The position numbers and the translations under genes were made by a program. The notes beneath the pieces are model-generated. The model worked only from the letters and a program-made list of their open reading frames with translations. It did not search any database and was not told the origin of the DNA. This document shows, in pieces, positions 20,986-32,338 of a DNA stretch of 64,000 nt (its first letter is position 1; each line of letters opens with the position of its first letter). Source of the stretch: Platynereis dumerilii (Eukaryota; Annelida; Polychaeta; Phyllodocida; Nereididae); the NCBI GenBank assembly GCA_026936325.1, contig JAPTHN010000003.1, positions 82,511,006 to 82,575,005 on the forward strand. Direction: 5' to 3'.

Positions 20986-21174
20986 TGTCAACTTGTCAGT
21001 CCAAGCATTTTACCTGAATTATTAAAGAAACCTTTCTTTTGATAGATGTCGAGCTATTCTTGGCAATTGATATTGTTACTGTAAATTAATTAATTGTTCA
21101 GCAATTTTGAGAGAAATGAATAATATTTTATATTCTTGCGGGAGATTCTTGCAAGTCACAATGACTGTAAAACC

Positions 21175-21180
21175 AATAAA
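21175..21180 (+). promoter_or_regulatory. Candidate polyadenylation signal of gene A
   Basis: AATAAA about 390 bp after the stop codon, the first canonical hexamer beyond the MITE that I see. Unproven. Confidence 0.4.
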
Positions 21181-21472
21181 CAAGTGGTTATTTTTTACTG
21201 GATATTAACTTAAATAACTGAACATTGTTACAAGAAAGTCTGACTTGTAAGATTTTACATATTAAGTTCTATTGATGACATAGGCCTACTGCAAGTTTGG
21301 AGAAGTAATGAAGAATTTATTGATTGAGTGAGATTAAAATGTCAAAAAAATGAATATTATTGAGTACCCAGTTTCAGGTTAATGTGTATACTGCTTCACC
21401 ACCAGTATTGCAGTAGCATATTTGTATCAATGCTTAACATAGGTTATCCTGTTGTGCTTTACTGATAATGGG

Positions 21473-21594
21473 TCAATACTGAACAATAGTAAACATGAGT
21501 TAGCAAACTAGTTTTAAAGGACTAAAGTCAAGACAATACTGAACAATAGTGAACATGAGTTAGCAAACTAGTTCTGAAGGACTAAGGTCAATAT
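21473..21594. repeat. 61-bp direct tandem duplication
   Basis: 'caatactgaacaatagt(a/g)aa' starts at 21473 and 21534, and the two copies match except for a few bases. A diverged earlier partial copy may precede it. Confidence 0.85.
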
Positions 21595-22458
21595 TAGGTC
21601 ATGTTATAACACAAACAAATCATTTTAGAAGCAGCCCTGTTAAAAGATAAGTTGTAGATTCTAGGCATTAACCAGATCAGGATAACCCGTGTTAGGCTGT
21701 AGGCTGTAGGGGGAACCGGGACACATTGGGACATGGTGCTCAATGGACGGTCGGGTTTTCTTGGTTCCTGACAGAGTTGATGATATGGTAGTGCCATCAA
21801 ATCTTGTAAATTCCCATCCTGATGTTTCTATCCTTTAATCGGCAAATTACAGCCACATGCAGAAGTAATAGTATCGTGAGAAAAAGTTTGTTATCCTACT
21901 ACTCAACTAAATTTAGAGGGGTTCAATTCAAACCATTCTCTAGACAAACCATAAACAATGAGGCTTTCGCAAGCAGTTTTTTAAATTCGTGTTTAGATTG
22001 AATGGGATTGACTCACATAGCAAGATGTATGTCTAAATGGTTATAAGTATTATTGAATGAAAATTTTGACAAATAATATTTGCCCCTAGACAGCCAAGTT
22101 TGGCTTTTATTTCTGGCATTCCACTCGAATAATTTGTGATGTCATTGTTCTGATTTAATAAATGGTAGGCCTATCCCAATGTAATATTTGGGCACTTCAA
22201 AATTGTGTTGCAAACTCTTTTACAAGCTGCCTGAGAACAAAATGGTTACATTTAGAAACGCCACATGATATTGTTTCCCAAAAAATCACCCTTTCCATTA
22301 GCAGAGCTCTTATTGTAGTGTCACTGGTTGTAAAACTTTCTGAATGGAGGACAGTGAATAAAAAAAATTAGACTGTGCCATGAACACTCGCATTACATTT
22401 CTTAAAATTTCAAAGACACATTGAAAAATTCTAAAATAATTCTTGGTGAACTGCCTCT
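21595..22458. other. Intergenic stretch with one TIR-like remnant
   Basis: No coding signal. 'tagggggaaccgggacacat' at 21706-21725 resembles the ends of the E1-E3 TIR elements, without a partner end. The 3' edge (22459-22473) is the target-site duplication of the first half-LINE. Confidence 0.4.
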
Positions 22459-22473
22459 TCCCATGTACAAATG

Positions 22474-24216
22474 GCCCCCGCAGGTCTCGGGCCTCCTCGT
22501 GGCGGTGGGTGGTAACACTAAGGTGAAGACCTCTATCCTTAGTGGCCAACATGAGACAGTGCGCATGCACGGTGTGTCCCCTACCTTACAGGGGAATATC
22601 AATGAACATTCATTTACCATGATTCCAAACCGGATCGTACGTCAACCGGGTTACCAAGGTGCGCGTCCCTCAGCGGGAAACCAGGCTGAGATCGAAAAAT
22701 TTGCGACTGGACTACCAAGATCTCAATGGACAAGGACATCTCCGGATGACTTGACTGACCCTGACCCCCCCCCCACATCTGTCAAAGACTGAAAATTTGC
22801 TTGTTATAAAAGGTGTCACACAATCACTGGAAGACCTATCATCTGTTGCTATCTACGAAAAAATTGCAGACCTTTGCAACACGACAATTGCAGATAGCCT
22901 GAGACGCCAAACCAATGGCACATTCCTCCTTAAACCTGCGACCTCTGACCAACAAGATAAATTGACCGGCACCCATGAGATAGCCAATACAAAAGTCGTC
23001 ATTGAACCTTTTCAAAGATCAGGCAAAGGCATTATTTTCTCTAAAGAAAGTAAGACTTGCTCAGACAGTGAACTTACAAATTGGTTTCACAAACACGGCA
23101 TCGCAAAATTCAAACGTCTTGCTCACAAGAATGGTTATGAGTTACTGTTGCTAACATTCAAAGACGAAAGATTACCAAAGAAAGTACCTGTAGCCTTTGA
23201 ATGGTGCAGAGTTTCTCCATACTTTCCTCACCCAAAATGCTGTTTCAACTGCCAAATGTATGGCCATTTTAGTCGTACATGCATCAGGCCAACAATTTGT
23301 GCCAATTGTGGTGACCATGGTCATGCACACACACACGATAAACCTTGCTCAAACTCTCACATTGTGTCAACTGTTCTGGGAACCATCCTGCCTTTAGCCA
23401 CAATTGCAAAGTCTTTAAGAAGGAAAAAGAAATTCTACAACTACGAACTGAAAGACACTATCCTTTCCCGAAGCCAAACGCCTTGTAGAACAGGACCCGG
23501 ACAAACCTTGCCTAGAAGCAGATTACCCAAGACCAGCTCTTCATTCATCACCACAGAGAAAGATTCATCTGGACAGGAACCTCTTCACAGATGTCTTAAT
23601 GAAAACACCTTCACCGCCTCGACCACCAGACCGGCCAAGCAAGAAAGAACCTGTGAACTCCCCTGAATCACCGAAGAAGATGATCCAACAACGTCAAATT
23701 TTCTCTTCTGTCACCCAAGGGACTGAGAAGTCCCTCAACCTACCAAAGGAAAAAGATGTTACTCCAGATAACAAGACACCACCCAAGACAACAAAACAAA
23801 AAAGCTCAACAATCGGATTGCTACCTTATAAAGACAAGAGTAAAACGACACTCACCAACAGCAAAAAAGAACTCCCCACTGGTCTCAAATTTCACATCAA
23901 GTCCAAAGATGGAAGACTGAAGGATGTATCACCATTTGTTAGCTACACAACAATGCTGAAGAAATTTGGAAAACCACACTCAGTCGATCGACAGCCTGAC
24001 GGTAATTTATTGGTACAAGCCATAAATGCCACTCAGGCAAGGAAACTTCTTGAATTGAAAATTATTGCGGATTTACCTGTCAAAGTGACACCTCAAAGAT
24101 CTCAATGCCACCAACCAAGATGAGATGACTAACTCAACATGACCACAAACCAAGTATGTCTCTAAATAGCCCAATCCGGTGCTGATGAGACGTAAAACAC
24201 AAACTCACTCACTCAC
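22474..24216 (+). mobile_element. Half-LINE copy 1: complete ORF1-only non-LTR element with 15-bp target duplication
   Basis: The element starts GCCCCCGCAGGTCTCGGGCC and ends in a (actc)n tail. It is flanked by perfect 15-bp direct repeats tcccatgtacaaatg (22459-22473 and 24217-24231), the hallmark of target-primed reverse transcription. It carries a 5' leader, an ORF1 with RRM-like and zinc-knuckle regions, and a 3' end 'caggtgctgatgagacgtaa'-like, with no endonuclease or reverse transcriptase. It must have been moved by another element's enzyme. Confidence 0.88.
22618..24123 (+). pseudogene. ORF1 of half-LINE copy 1 (frameshifted)
   Basis: A start near 22618 ('MIPNRIVRQPGYQGARPSAG') is followed by a frame change at the C-run 22765-22774. 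The next segment (22797-23666) holds an RRM-like region ('LVIKGVTQSLEDLSS') and CCHC knuckles 'CCFNCQMYGHFSRTC' and 'CANCGDHGHAHTHDKPC'. The third knuckle ('CVNCSGNHPAFSHNC') is in another frame. A Lys/Ser/Pro-rich segment and a second RRM-like region (23940-24090) end at 24121-24123. The domain order is that of LINE ORF1 nucleic-acid-binding proteins. The copy is not translatable as one protein. Confidence 0.75.
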
Positions 24217-24231
24217 TCCCATGTACAAATG

Positions 24232-24457
24232 ATTATTTATTAGTGAATCTATATATTTTTAGTGGTCAATAAAATTGGAATTGAAGTTGATGACAGAAAA
24301 GAGGAAATTTCCCAGAATTAGTGTGGAAGTGATAATGGACTCACTATAGCAAAAAGTCAAGAAAAATACTTGATCGTGAAAACTCCTGGGGGGGGGGGTT
24401 CTCGCCCCGAAGAATTAGTGGGGTGCTCAGCTGACACCCAGTGACGGAGTGCCGAGA
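24232..24457. other. Spacer between the two half-LINE copies
   Basis: Unique-looking AT-rich DNA with a G10 run at 24390-24400. The last bases are the 13-bp target duplication of half-LINE copy 2 (24458-24470). Confidence 0.5.
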
Positions 24458-24470
24458 ACCCAAAAATAGG

Positions 24471-26066
24471 GCCCCCACAGGTCTCGGGCCTCCTAGAGGC
24501 GGTGGGTGGTAAACACTGAGGTGAAGACCCCTATCCTTAGTTGCCAACATGAGACAGTGCGCTTGCACGGTGTGTCCCCTACCTTACAGGGGAGTATCAA
24601 TGAATATGTCATTTACCATGTTTCCAAACCGGATCGTACGTCAACCGGGTAACCAAGGTGCGCGTCCCTCAGCGGGAAACAAGGCTGAGATCGAAAAGTT
24701 TGTGACTGGACTACCAAGATTTCAATGGACAAGGACATCCTCGGATGACTTGATTGACCCTGACTGCCCGTCACACATGACGAAAGATGAACATTGCCTT
24801 GTGATAAAAGGTGTTAAGAAATCACTTGACGACCTGTCAGCATTTGCTGTTTATGAAGTAATTGCGGACATTTGCGACAACACAGTAACAGGAAAAATAA
24901 AGCATCAAACCAACGGAACCTTTCTTATTTACCCTCAGACTGATAAACAAAAACAGAAACTGACATCAGTCAATGAAATAGCCGGTACCAAAGTCTCCGT
25001 AGAACCTTTCAAAAGACAAAGGCCTTATCTTCTCGAAAGAGAGTAAAACATGCACTGACTCTCAGCTAAAGAAGTGGTTCCAGAAACAAGGCATTGAACA
25101 ATTCAGACGTATGTCCCAACGAAATGGCTACGAATTACTACAACTGACATTGAAAGACGACAAAGTTCCTGAGAAAGTACCTGTTGCTTTTGAAAAGTGC
25201 AGAGTTCGCCCTCTCTTTCCCCGACCCAAGCGTTGTTTCAATTGCCAAATATATGGCCATTTCGCCAGTACGTGTAGAAGACCAACAGCTTGTGCTAATT
25301 GTGGTGATCGAGATCATGCCCATGCCAGAGATAATCCATGCTGCAGACCCCCACATTGTGTTAATTGTGGAGGGGACCACCCTGCGTTTAGCCCTGAATG
25401 TGGAGTCTTCAAGAAACAAAGAGACATTGTACAAGTACTGATTTACACCGGAATATCCTTTACTGAAGCCAAGTACATTGTAGAAGAAGATTACCCTCCC
25501 CATCCCAGGACTTGGGATGATGAAGAAACCATGGACAAACTTGATGAAGTATCAGATTACCCTTGACCAGTTTTGCATCCGTCCCCACAGAGAAGGCTTC
25601 AACTGAAGAGTAACCTCTTCATGGATGTCTTGCAGAAATCGCCTGCTCAAGATCAAGCAAAGAAGGAACAAACGATGAATTCTACTGAACCAGTTGCTTG
25701 CGCATCATCCAGGAAAACAATCCTAACACGTCAAACATTCTCTCCTAATACCCTACGGACAAAGACATCACTCAACCACGTCAAGAAGAAAGGAGCTTTG
25801 GCTTCTGGAGACAAGAAAAAACCCAAACCAACAAAACAAGAAAACTCAACAAACTGTTTGATTCTTTGCACAGACAAAAGTGAAAAGACAGGCACTCCCA
25901 ACAAAAAAGCACCCTCTACGTGTCACAAACAAAACATGACAGAACCCTTAGTTTTAAAGATATCACAATCATTGATACCAACCAAGTATGTCTCTAAATA
26001 GCCCAATCAGGTGCTGATGAGACGTAAAACACTCACTCACTCACTCACTCACTCACTCACTCACTC
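24471..26066 (+). mobile_element. Half-LINE copy 2: complete ORF1-only element with 13-bp target duplication
   Basis: Same start (GCCCCCACAGGTCTCGGGCC) and same 3' end as copy 1, with a longer (tcac)n tail (26031-26066). Flanked by acccaaaaatagg at 24458-24470 and 26067-26079. 1596 bp with no reverse transcriptase. Sequence is clearly diverged from copy 1, so the two are independent insertions of one RT-less family rather than a local duplication. Confidence 0.88.
24604..26001 (+). pseudogene. ORF1 of half-LINE copy 2 (one frameshift, one stop)
   Basis: The first segment (to 25046) reads 'MNMSFTMFPNRIVRQPGNQG', then RRM-like 'LVIKGVKKSLDDLSAFAVYE'. A frameshift near 25016 leads into 25111-25566 with three CCHC-type knuckles: 'CFNCQIYGHFASTC', 'CANCGDRDHAHARDNPC' and 'CVNCGGDHPAFSPEC'. 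After a stop at 25564-25566 the same frame continues with a Lys-rich tail to 26001. The second RRM-like domain of copy 1 is missing. Gag-like ORF1 of the I/Jockey type is the closest family by motif. Confidence 0.75.
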
Positions 26067-26079
26067 ACCCAAAAATAGG

Positions 26080-27235
26080 ACTCTGAACTTGGGGAAATTT
26101 GCCATCGAAGAGTCATTTATTTTCAGTGAGCTGTTTGGATTACATATGAAATGTACTTATTTTGATTATTTGTGTCAAATAGTATGTATTTACCACCATA
26201 GACGTCTTTCAGTAGGAGAATTTATTGTGAACTTCTGAGCACTGGAAATGTTGGACCATGTCTAGGAATATTCACACCTTATTTAAGGACCTGTAGCTAG
26301 GGAAAATTAGCCCATGAAGAGCCCTTTTCAGCCGAGCATAGGTGCAGCCAAAGATATAGTAAGAACCCCCCCCCCCTCCTGGCGAAAACTCTGCTGGCAC
26401 TGGCTAGAAGATGGCCATAGGCAGGGTCACCTTGTTTAATGGTTCTAGAAGTAATAAAACACATTTTTATGGCATCTCCCCACATCATGGAGGATTGAGA
26501 AAGGCAAATTAATATCCTAGTGCCTTAACCAAAGGTTTTGAGCGCAATCCGGTATCCAGAAGGTATGAAGTATATATGTGACCTGCTCAACCAAAATGAG
26601 TTCAAAGTAGGCAATCTGTATTTTCCTGAAATAAGCAAAATGTGTCAAAAGTTCACATTTTGATGATTTTTAGCTGTTGGTACCACGTTTTAGCAAAAGT
26701 AATTTGCTTTGATTGTTTAAAACCATTTTAACCGAAAACTGCTTTTAAATGATCTAAATTGGGCATCATTCTTGATTTTCCTAGTTCTTTTATTGTAATG
26801 GCGGGAAATTCAAATGCCATTTTTTCAAACCGCATGGAACTCAAGGGGGGGGGAATATAAATTGTTTATAGGAAGTTCTGGCAAAAACCCCAACTCCCCG
26901 GGGGGGGGGGCCCAACCCAAAGCATAAATTCTGAAAGGTCCCTTACGAGATTGTAAACAGAAGAAGTATATACTTATATGTAGACTTTTATTTGCATAAA
27001 AAAAGGTCACATTTTACCGAAATGACAATTATAAATCAGTAAAGACAATGTACAGATTAAAAAAAGAGCAGTAGCAATTTGTAGTTTTAGTGATGCCGTA
27101 CTAATACAACAGGAATTATAACTGAGCTACATCTATTCACAATTATATCAATCACAGTCAGTGGCGTGGTTAAATAAATAAAAAGTCTTATTTTTTACTT
27201 TAAAATGAAAAGAGATAAAAAGCAGATTCAATGTT
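26080..27235. other. Intergenic stretch without recognisable genes
   Basis: C- and G-runs at 26367-26378, 26846-26855 and 26900-26910 sit in otherwise AT-rich DNA. No splice-supported exon or element end was found. Confidence 0.4.
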
Positions 27236-29165
27236 ATATCAGAATATTTGAGTATTTACAGCTTAGAATAAAATGACACATAGATTAATAAACTGATCAT
27301 TTGACATTATACCTGACTTTTGGAGTATTTACAGCATAGAATAAAATGGTACATAGATTAACAAACTGATCATTTGACAGTATACCAGAATATTGAAATA
27401 TTTACAGCTTAGAATAAAATGGCACATAGACTTATAAACTGATAATTTGAAAGTATACCAGAATATTGACGTATTTGCAGCTTAGAATAAAATGGCACAT
27501 AGATACAAATAAACTGATAATTTGACAGTATACCAAAATACAGCTTAGAATAAAATGGCACATAGATTAATAAACTGATCATTTGACAGTATACCAATAT
27601 ATTGGAGTATTTACAGCTTAGAATAAAATGGTACAACTGATCATTTGAAAGCATACCAGAATATTTGAGTATTTACAGCTTAGAATAAAATGGCACATAG
27701 ATTGATAAACTGATCATTTGACAGTATACCAGAATATTTGAGTATCTACTGCTTAGAATAAAATGGCACATAGATTAATAAACTGATCATTTGACACTAT
27801 AACAGAGTATTGCAGTATTTACAGCTTAGAATAAAATGGCACATAGACTAATGAACTGATCATTTGACAGTATACCAGAATATTAGTGTATTTACAGCTT
27901 AGAATAAAATGGCACATATATACTAATAAACTGATCATTTGACAGCATACCAAAATACAGCTCAGAATAAAATGGCACATACAGTTGTGCTTGAAAATTA
28001 GTGAACCCATAGAGATTTACCATTGAAGACCATGATAGAGTTGTCTCACCATACTGGCAATAACATAAGTGATATTGCACGAATCATTGAACCAATGACT
28101 GTATTATTCCACTGAGGTTTCCCAATACATGTACCAGCCTCGCCATTGGATTTGTATCAGGGGTCTTTGCGCTAGATAGGGGTTATAATTGTGCAAAAGT
28201 AAGTGAACCCTAAGCGTAATGTTAAAAGATAGGAGCAGAGGGTTCACTTACTTTTGCACAATTATAACCCCTATCTAGCGCAAAGACCCCTGATACAAAT
28301 CCAATGGCGAGGCTGGTACATGTAGTGGGAAACCTCAATGGTATAATACAGTCATTGGTTCAATGATTCGTGCAATACCACTTATGTTATGGCCAGTACG
28401 GTGAGACAACTTTATCATTGTCTTCAATGGTAAATCTCTATGGGTTCACTAATTTTCAAGCACAACTGTAGATTAATAAACTGATTATAATTATGTGACA
28501 GTATACCAGAATATTTGAGTATTTACAACTCAGAATGAAATGGCACAAAGACTTATAAACTGACCATTTAAAAGTATACCCAAATTTTGAAGTATTTACA
28601 GCTTAGAATAAAATGGCACGTAGACTAAAAATTTGACTGTGTGAAAAAATACCAGAATTTTGAAGTATTTACAGCTAAGAATAAAATGGCACATAGACTA
28701 ATAAACTGATCATTTGATAATACACCAGAATATTGGAGTATTTACAGCTTTGAATAAAATGGCACATAGATTAATAAACTGATCATTTGACAGTATACCA
28801 GAATATTGAAGTATTTACAGCTTGGAATAAAAAGGCACATGGACTAATAAACTATTCATTTGACACTATAAAAGATGATCGAAGTATTTACATCTTAGAA
28901 TAAAAAGGCACATAGGCTAATTAACTGGTCATTTGAAAGTAAACAAGAATATTGAAGTATTTACAGCTTAGAATAAAATGGCACATAGACTAATAAACTG
29001 ATCATTTGAAAGTATACCAGAATATTGCAGTATTTACAGCTTGGAATAAAATGGCGCTTAGACTAATAAACTGATCATTTGAAAGTATACCAGAATATTG
29101 GAAGTATTTACAGCTTAGAATAAAATGGCTCAGAATAATAGACTGATCATATGAAAGTATTATAC
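27236..29165. repeat. ~72-bp satellite array (about 20 units)
   Basis: The unit contains 'cagcttagaataaaatggca', then 'aactgatcatttga' and 'ataccagaatatt'. It recurs at 27259, 27333, 27407, 27478, 27541, 27613, 27679, 27750, 27822 and so on to about 29111. Units are degenerate in sequence and in length (63-76 bp). The array is split by a palindromic MITE at 27982-28468. Confidence 0.9.
27982..28468. mobile_element. Palindromic Tc1/mariner-type MITE inside the satellite
   Basis: TA flanks both sides. The ends are CAGTTGTGCTTGAAAATTAG and its complement, a known Tc1-like terminal sequence. The arms of about 220 bp are nearly identical, with a short loop around 28210-28230. It inserted within one satellite unit. 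Confidence 0.9.
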
Positions 29166-29235
29166 AGTTATCGCACAGCACCGAGTGCAATATCAGTTTT
29201 TATGGCACCGAGGTGACTATTATTGCACGAGGGCG

Positions 29236-29385
29236 CATACTTTCAAATGATCAGTTTATTAGTCTATGTGCCATTTTATTCTAAGCTGTATACATGTAAA
29301 TACTTCAATATTCGTGTATACTTTCAAATGATCAGTTTATTAGTTTATGTTCCATTTTATTCTAAGCTGTAAATACTTCAATATT
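29236..29385. repeat. Two satellite units in inverted orientation
   Basis: From 29236 the 72-bp unit is read in reverse complement ('tgatcagtttattag', 'ccattttattctaagctgta'). It is separated from the forward array by a 70-bp hairpin-prone spacer ('gcaccgagtgcaatat', 'gcaccgaggtgac'). Confidence 0.85.
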
Positions 29386-29670
29386 CTGTTTTATTAGATG
29401 ACCACTATGCTAGAGCGATGCTGATTGGCTTAAATCAGTCACATGACGACATCATAAAAACTCATATTGCATGGTTCGGGTGCAATATGAGATTTTTCCA
29501 AAAAAAAATTTTTTTACAATTTTTTTTTTTTTCAGATATTTTCATATTGCATGGTTAGAGTGCAACATGATTTTTTAGAACAAAAAAAAAATTTCCAAAA
29601 AAAATTTTTTTTTTCATTTTTGTTTTTTACGGAAGCCATTTTAGGACATGCGAAAAAAAAAAAAAGTTAA

Positions 29671-30335
29671 ATTGTACAAACGATTTACTATATTGTACAA
29701 ACAATCTAGTAAATTGTACAAACAGTTTACTAAACTGTACAAACCATTTACTATATTGTACAAACAATGTACTATATTGTACAAACAATCTAGTAAATTG
29801 TACAAACAATGTACTACATTGTACAAACAATGTACTATATTGTACAAACGATTTAAACTGCTATATTGTACAAACGATATACTACATTGTACAAACAATT
29901 TACTACATTGTACAAACGATTTACTACATTGTACAAACGATTTACTACATTGTACAAACGATTTACTACATTGTACAAACGATTTACTACATTGTACAAA
30001 CAATTTACTACATTGTACAAACAATTTACTACATTGTACAAACAATTTACTATATTGTACAAACAATCTAGTAAATTGTACAAACAATATAGTAAATTGT
30101 ACAAACGGTTTACTACATTGTACAAACAATATACTACATTGTACAAACAATGTAGTATATTGTACAAACAATGTACTACATTGTACAAACAATATACTAT
30201 ATTGTACAAACGATTTAAACTGCTGTATTGTACAAACGATATACTACATTGTACAAACGATTTACTACATTGTACAAACAATGTAGTATATTGTACAAAC
30301 AATTTACTACATTGTACAAACAATATATAGTAAAT
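29671..30335. repeat. 21-bp satellite array A1
   Basis: Unit tttactacattgtacaaacga, about 31 copies. TTGTACAA in each unit is a perfect 8-bp palindrome. The unit has no stop codon in five of six frames, so long heptapeptide 'ORFs' appear on both strands and should not be called genes. Confidence 0.95.
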
Positions 30336-30425
30336 TGTCCTCCCCTGTCCTACTTAACCTACAAATGCATAAATACAGGACATAAAGCCCCAATAATGCA
30401 ATAATCCATCCATCCCTACTGGGAA
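30336..30425 (+). repeat. SINE family B, 3' end fragment
   Basis: 'ttaacctacaaatgcataaa' then 'tacaggacataaagccccaa' and an (atcc)-type tail. Same 3' end as copies at 33500, 42960 and (minus) 59250. Confidence 0.65.
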
Positions 30426-31189
30426 GAGGTTTGAAAGTGGCTGCATTTGATGAAGACAGGACAGAGGATGGGTGTTTACAGCCTGGAAATTTAATATTTA
30501 ATATATACTGCTGCACTGTGAGAATGGCACTTCGTGTGTCATCACGTTGATGATTTGTCATGATCATACCCAATACTTTTTTCAATGTAAATCTGATTTA
30601 AGGCAACTAATCCTGTTTGATTGTGACCAGCAAACGCAAGGATTATGCATCTGTTTTTAAAATCAGTTGGTCCAATGTCGTGAGTTGGAAAAATGTCAGT
30701 TTTGGCCCAACATGGCCATGCATTTCGGGTTATATCTCAGCTTTCGTCTAGAATTTATGCATATATTACGCTCATATGAAAGACAGTGATATCCCCTTTG
30801 ATGTGAATAGCAGCAAATGTATCCATATCTCATAGCTTTTGATGTATTTAATGGTAAATGATTGCATATGGGATATTTTTTGGCATCACACTTGACAATG
30901 CATGAAAAAAATTAAAGTAAAACCTTAAAATACAAGCAAGTAAATGCAGTTGGAATAAAATTAGCAATTTGGTATTGTGCCCTTTAAAAATGTATACGTC
31001 AATGTTTTGCTCATGACCTGGTCTCTCAGGAAATAGTAACAAAACGTTGTAGAGGCTCTTGTATTGGAAGCTGTGAGGGCCTAAGTGAGACTGACGAAAA
31101 ATTGACAAACTCAAGAAAAAAGCTGTGGAGAAGTCTAATTCAACGAAAATTCCTGTAAGCATTGTGACATTGATAAAAAAAACCCAATC
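30426..31189. other. Stretch between array A1 and the next repeat block
   Basis: No coding, splice or repeat signal that I can support, apart from generic AT-rich text. Confidence 0.4.
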
Positions 31190-31790
31190 AAAACCCTGCC
31201 AGATTGAACAAGGCTGAACCAGTCCACAAGTGCAAGCAAAAAAAACCCCACATTTTCCGTACCCCGTTTTCGCGCTTTATTATAACCAAGTTCTATTTAA
31301 TTCACGGCAACATAACACATATGTACACGTAGCTGAACTCAATATCTTCAAAATGCAATTTATTTGAAGTCAATCGGACCAGTGGTTGGCTCACAATCTT
31401 AAATCTTGCAAATGACAATTCAGTGATGGAGCCAGCATCAGCTATATCGTTTGTACGATTTACTACATCGTTTAAACGATTTACTACATTGTTTAAACGA
31501 TCTACTACATCGTTTAAATGATTTACTACATCGTTTAAACGATTTACTTCATCGTTTAGACGATTTACTACATCGTTTAAACGATTTACTACATCGTTTA
31601 AACGATTTACTACATCATACAAACGGTTTAATACATTGTACAAACGGTTTACTATAAATTGTACAAACGGTTTACTACATTGTACAAACGGTTTACTACA
31701 TTGTACAAACGGTTTACTACATTGTACAAACGGTTTACTACATTGTACAAACGGTTTACTACATTGTACAAACGATATAACAATGTAGAT
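31190..31790. repeat. Flank-plus-array unit 1 (21-bp array A2)
   Basis: A ~250-bp flank (31190-31445) followed by 21-bp units. In the first half of A2 the palindrome core is ATCGTTTAAACGAT (14 bp, perfect); in the second half it returns to TTGTACAA. The flank is repeated at 31960-32210. Confidence 0.85.
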
Positions 31791-31892
31791 GAAGCAGAGC
31801 ATTTTTAAAGTATTTTTGACTGGGATACCGATGGAATAACCTTAAACCCTGACTGAGCACAGTCTGCCATTCACCTTGCAAGAGTTCATAAT

Positions 31893-31894
31893 TA

Positions 31895-31943
<49 letters not shown>
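31893..31943. repeat. (TATC)n microsatellite
   Basis: About 13 uninterrupted tetranucleotide units. Confidence 0.95.
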
Positions 31944-31959
31944 CGCTATAAATACCCAT

Positions 31960-32335
31960 CAAATTGAACCAGGCTGAACACTGCTGAACTAGGAGACAAG
32001 TGCAAAAAAAACAACATTTTCCGTACCTCATCTTCGCGTTTTATTTTGACCACTTTCATTTTAACTCTTAACAAAACAACACAGATGCTCATATAGCTGA
32101 ACTCAATATCTTCAAAATGAAATTTATTTGAAGTCAATCGCACCATTGGTTGACTCACAATCTTCAATTTTGCAAATGACAATCTAGTGATGAAGCCAGC
32201 GTCAGCTATATTGTACAAACGATTTAATAAATCGTACAAACGATTTAATAAATCGTACAAACGATTTACTAAATCGTACAAACGATTTACTACATCGTAC
32301 AAACGATTTACTACATTGTACAAACAATATACCAG
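31960..32335. repeat. Flank-plus-array unit 2 (21-bp array A3)
   Basis: A second copy of the ~250-bp flank ('gctgaactcaatatcttcaa' at 32095) followed by about six 21-bp units with 'aatcgtacaaacgattta'. Diverged from unit 1 by base changes, not rearrangement. Confidence 0.85.
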
Positions 32336-32338
32336 GTA

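Noticed and set aside
27236-29165. CRISPR-like regular repeats
   Set aside because: Units are degenerate, contiguous and in a eukaryotic satellite; no unique spacers or cas genes.
29640-30330. Long open frames of heptapeptide repeats (LYKQFTT, CTNDLLH, FVQCSKS) on both strands
   Set aside because: They are the 21-bp satellite read in several frames. The unit lacks stops in five of six frames, and no frame is favoured by substitutions.
31302-32215. Two similar minus-strand peptides containing 'VRLTSNKLHFEDIEFSY' next to the arrays
   Set aside because: Similarity follows from the duplicated ~250-bp DNA flank. No start, splice or third-base pattern supports coding.
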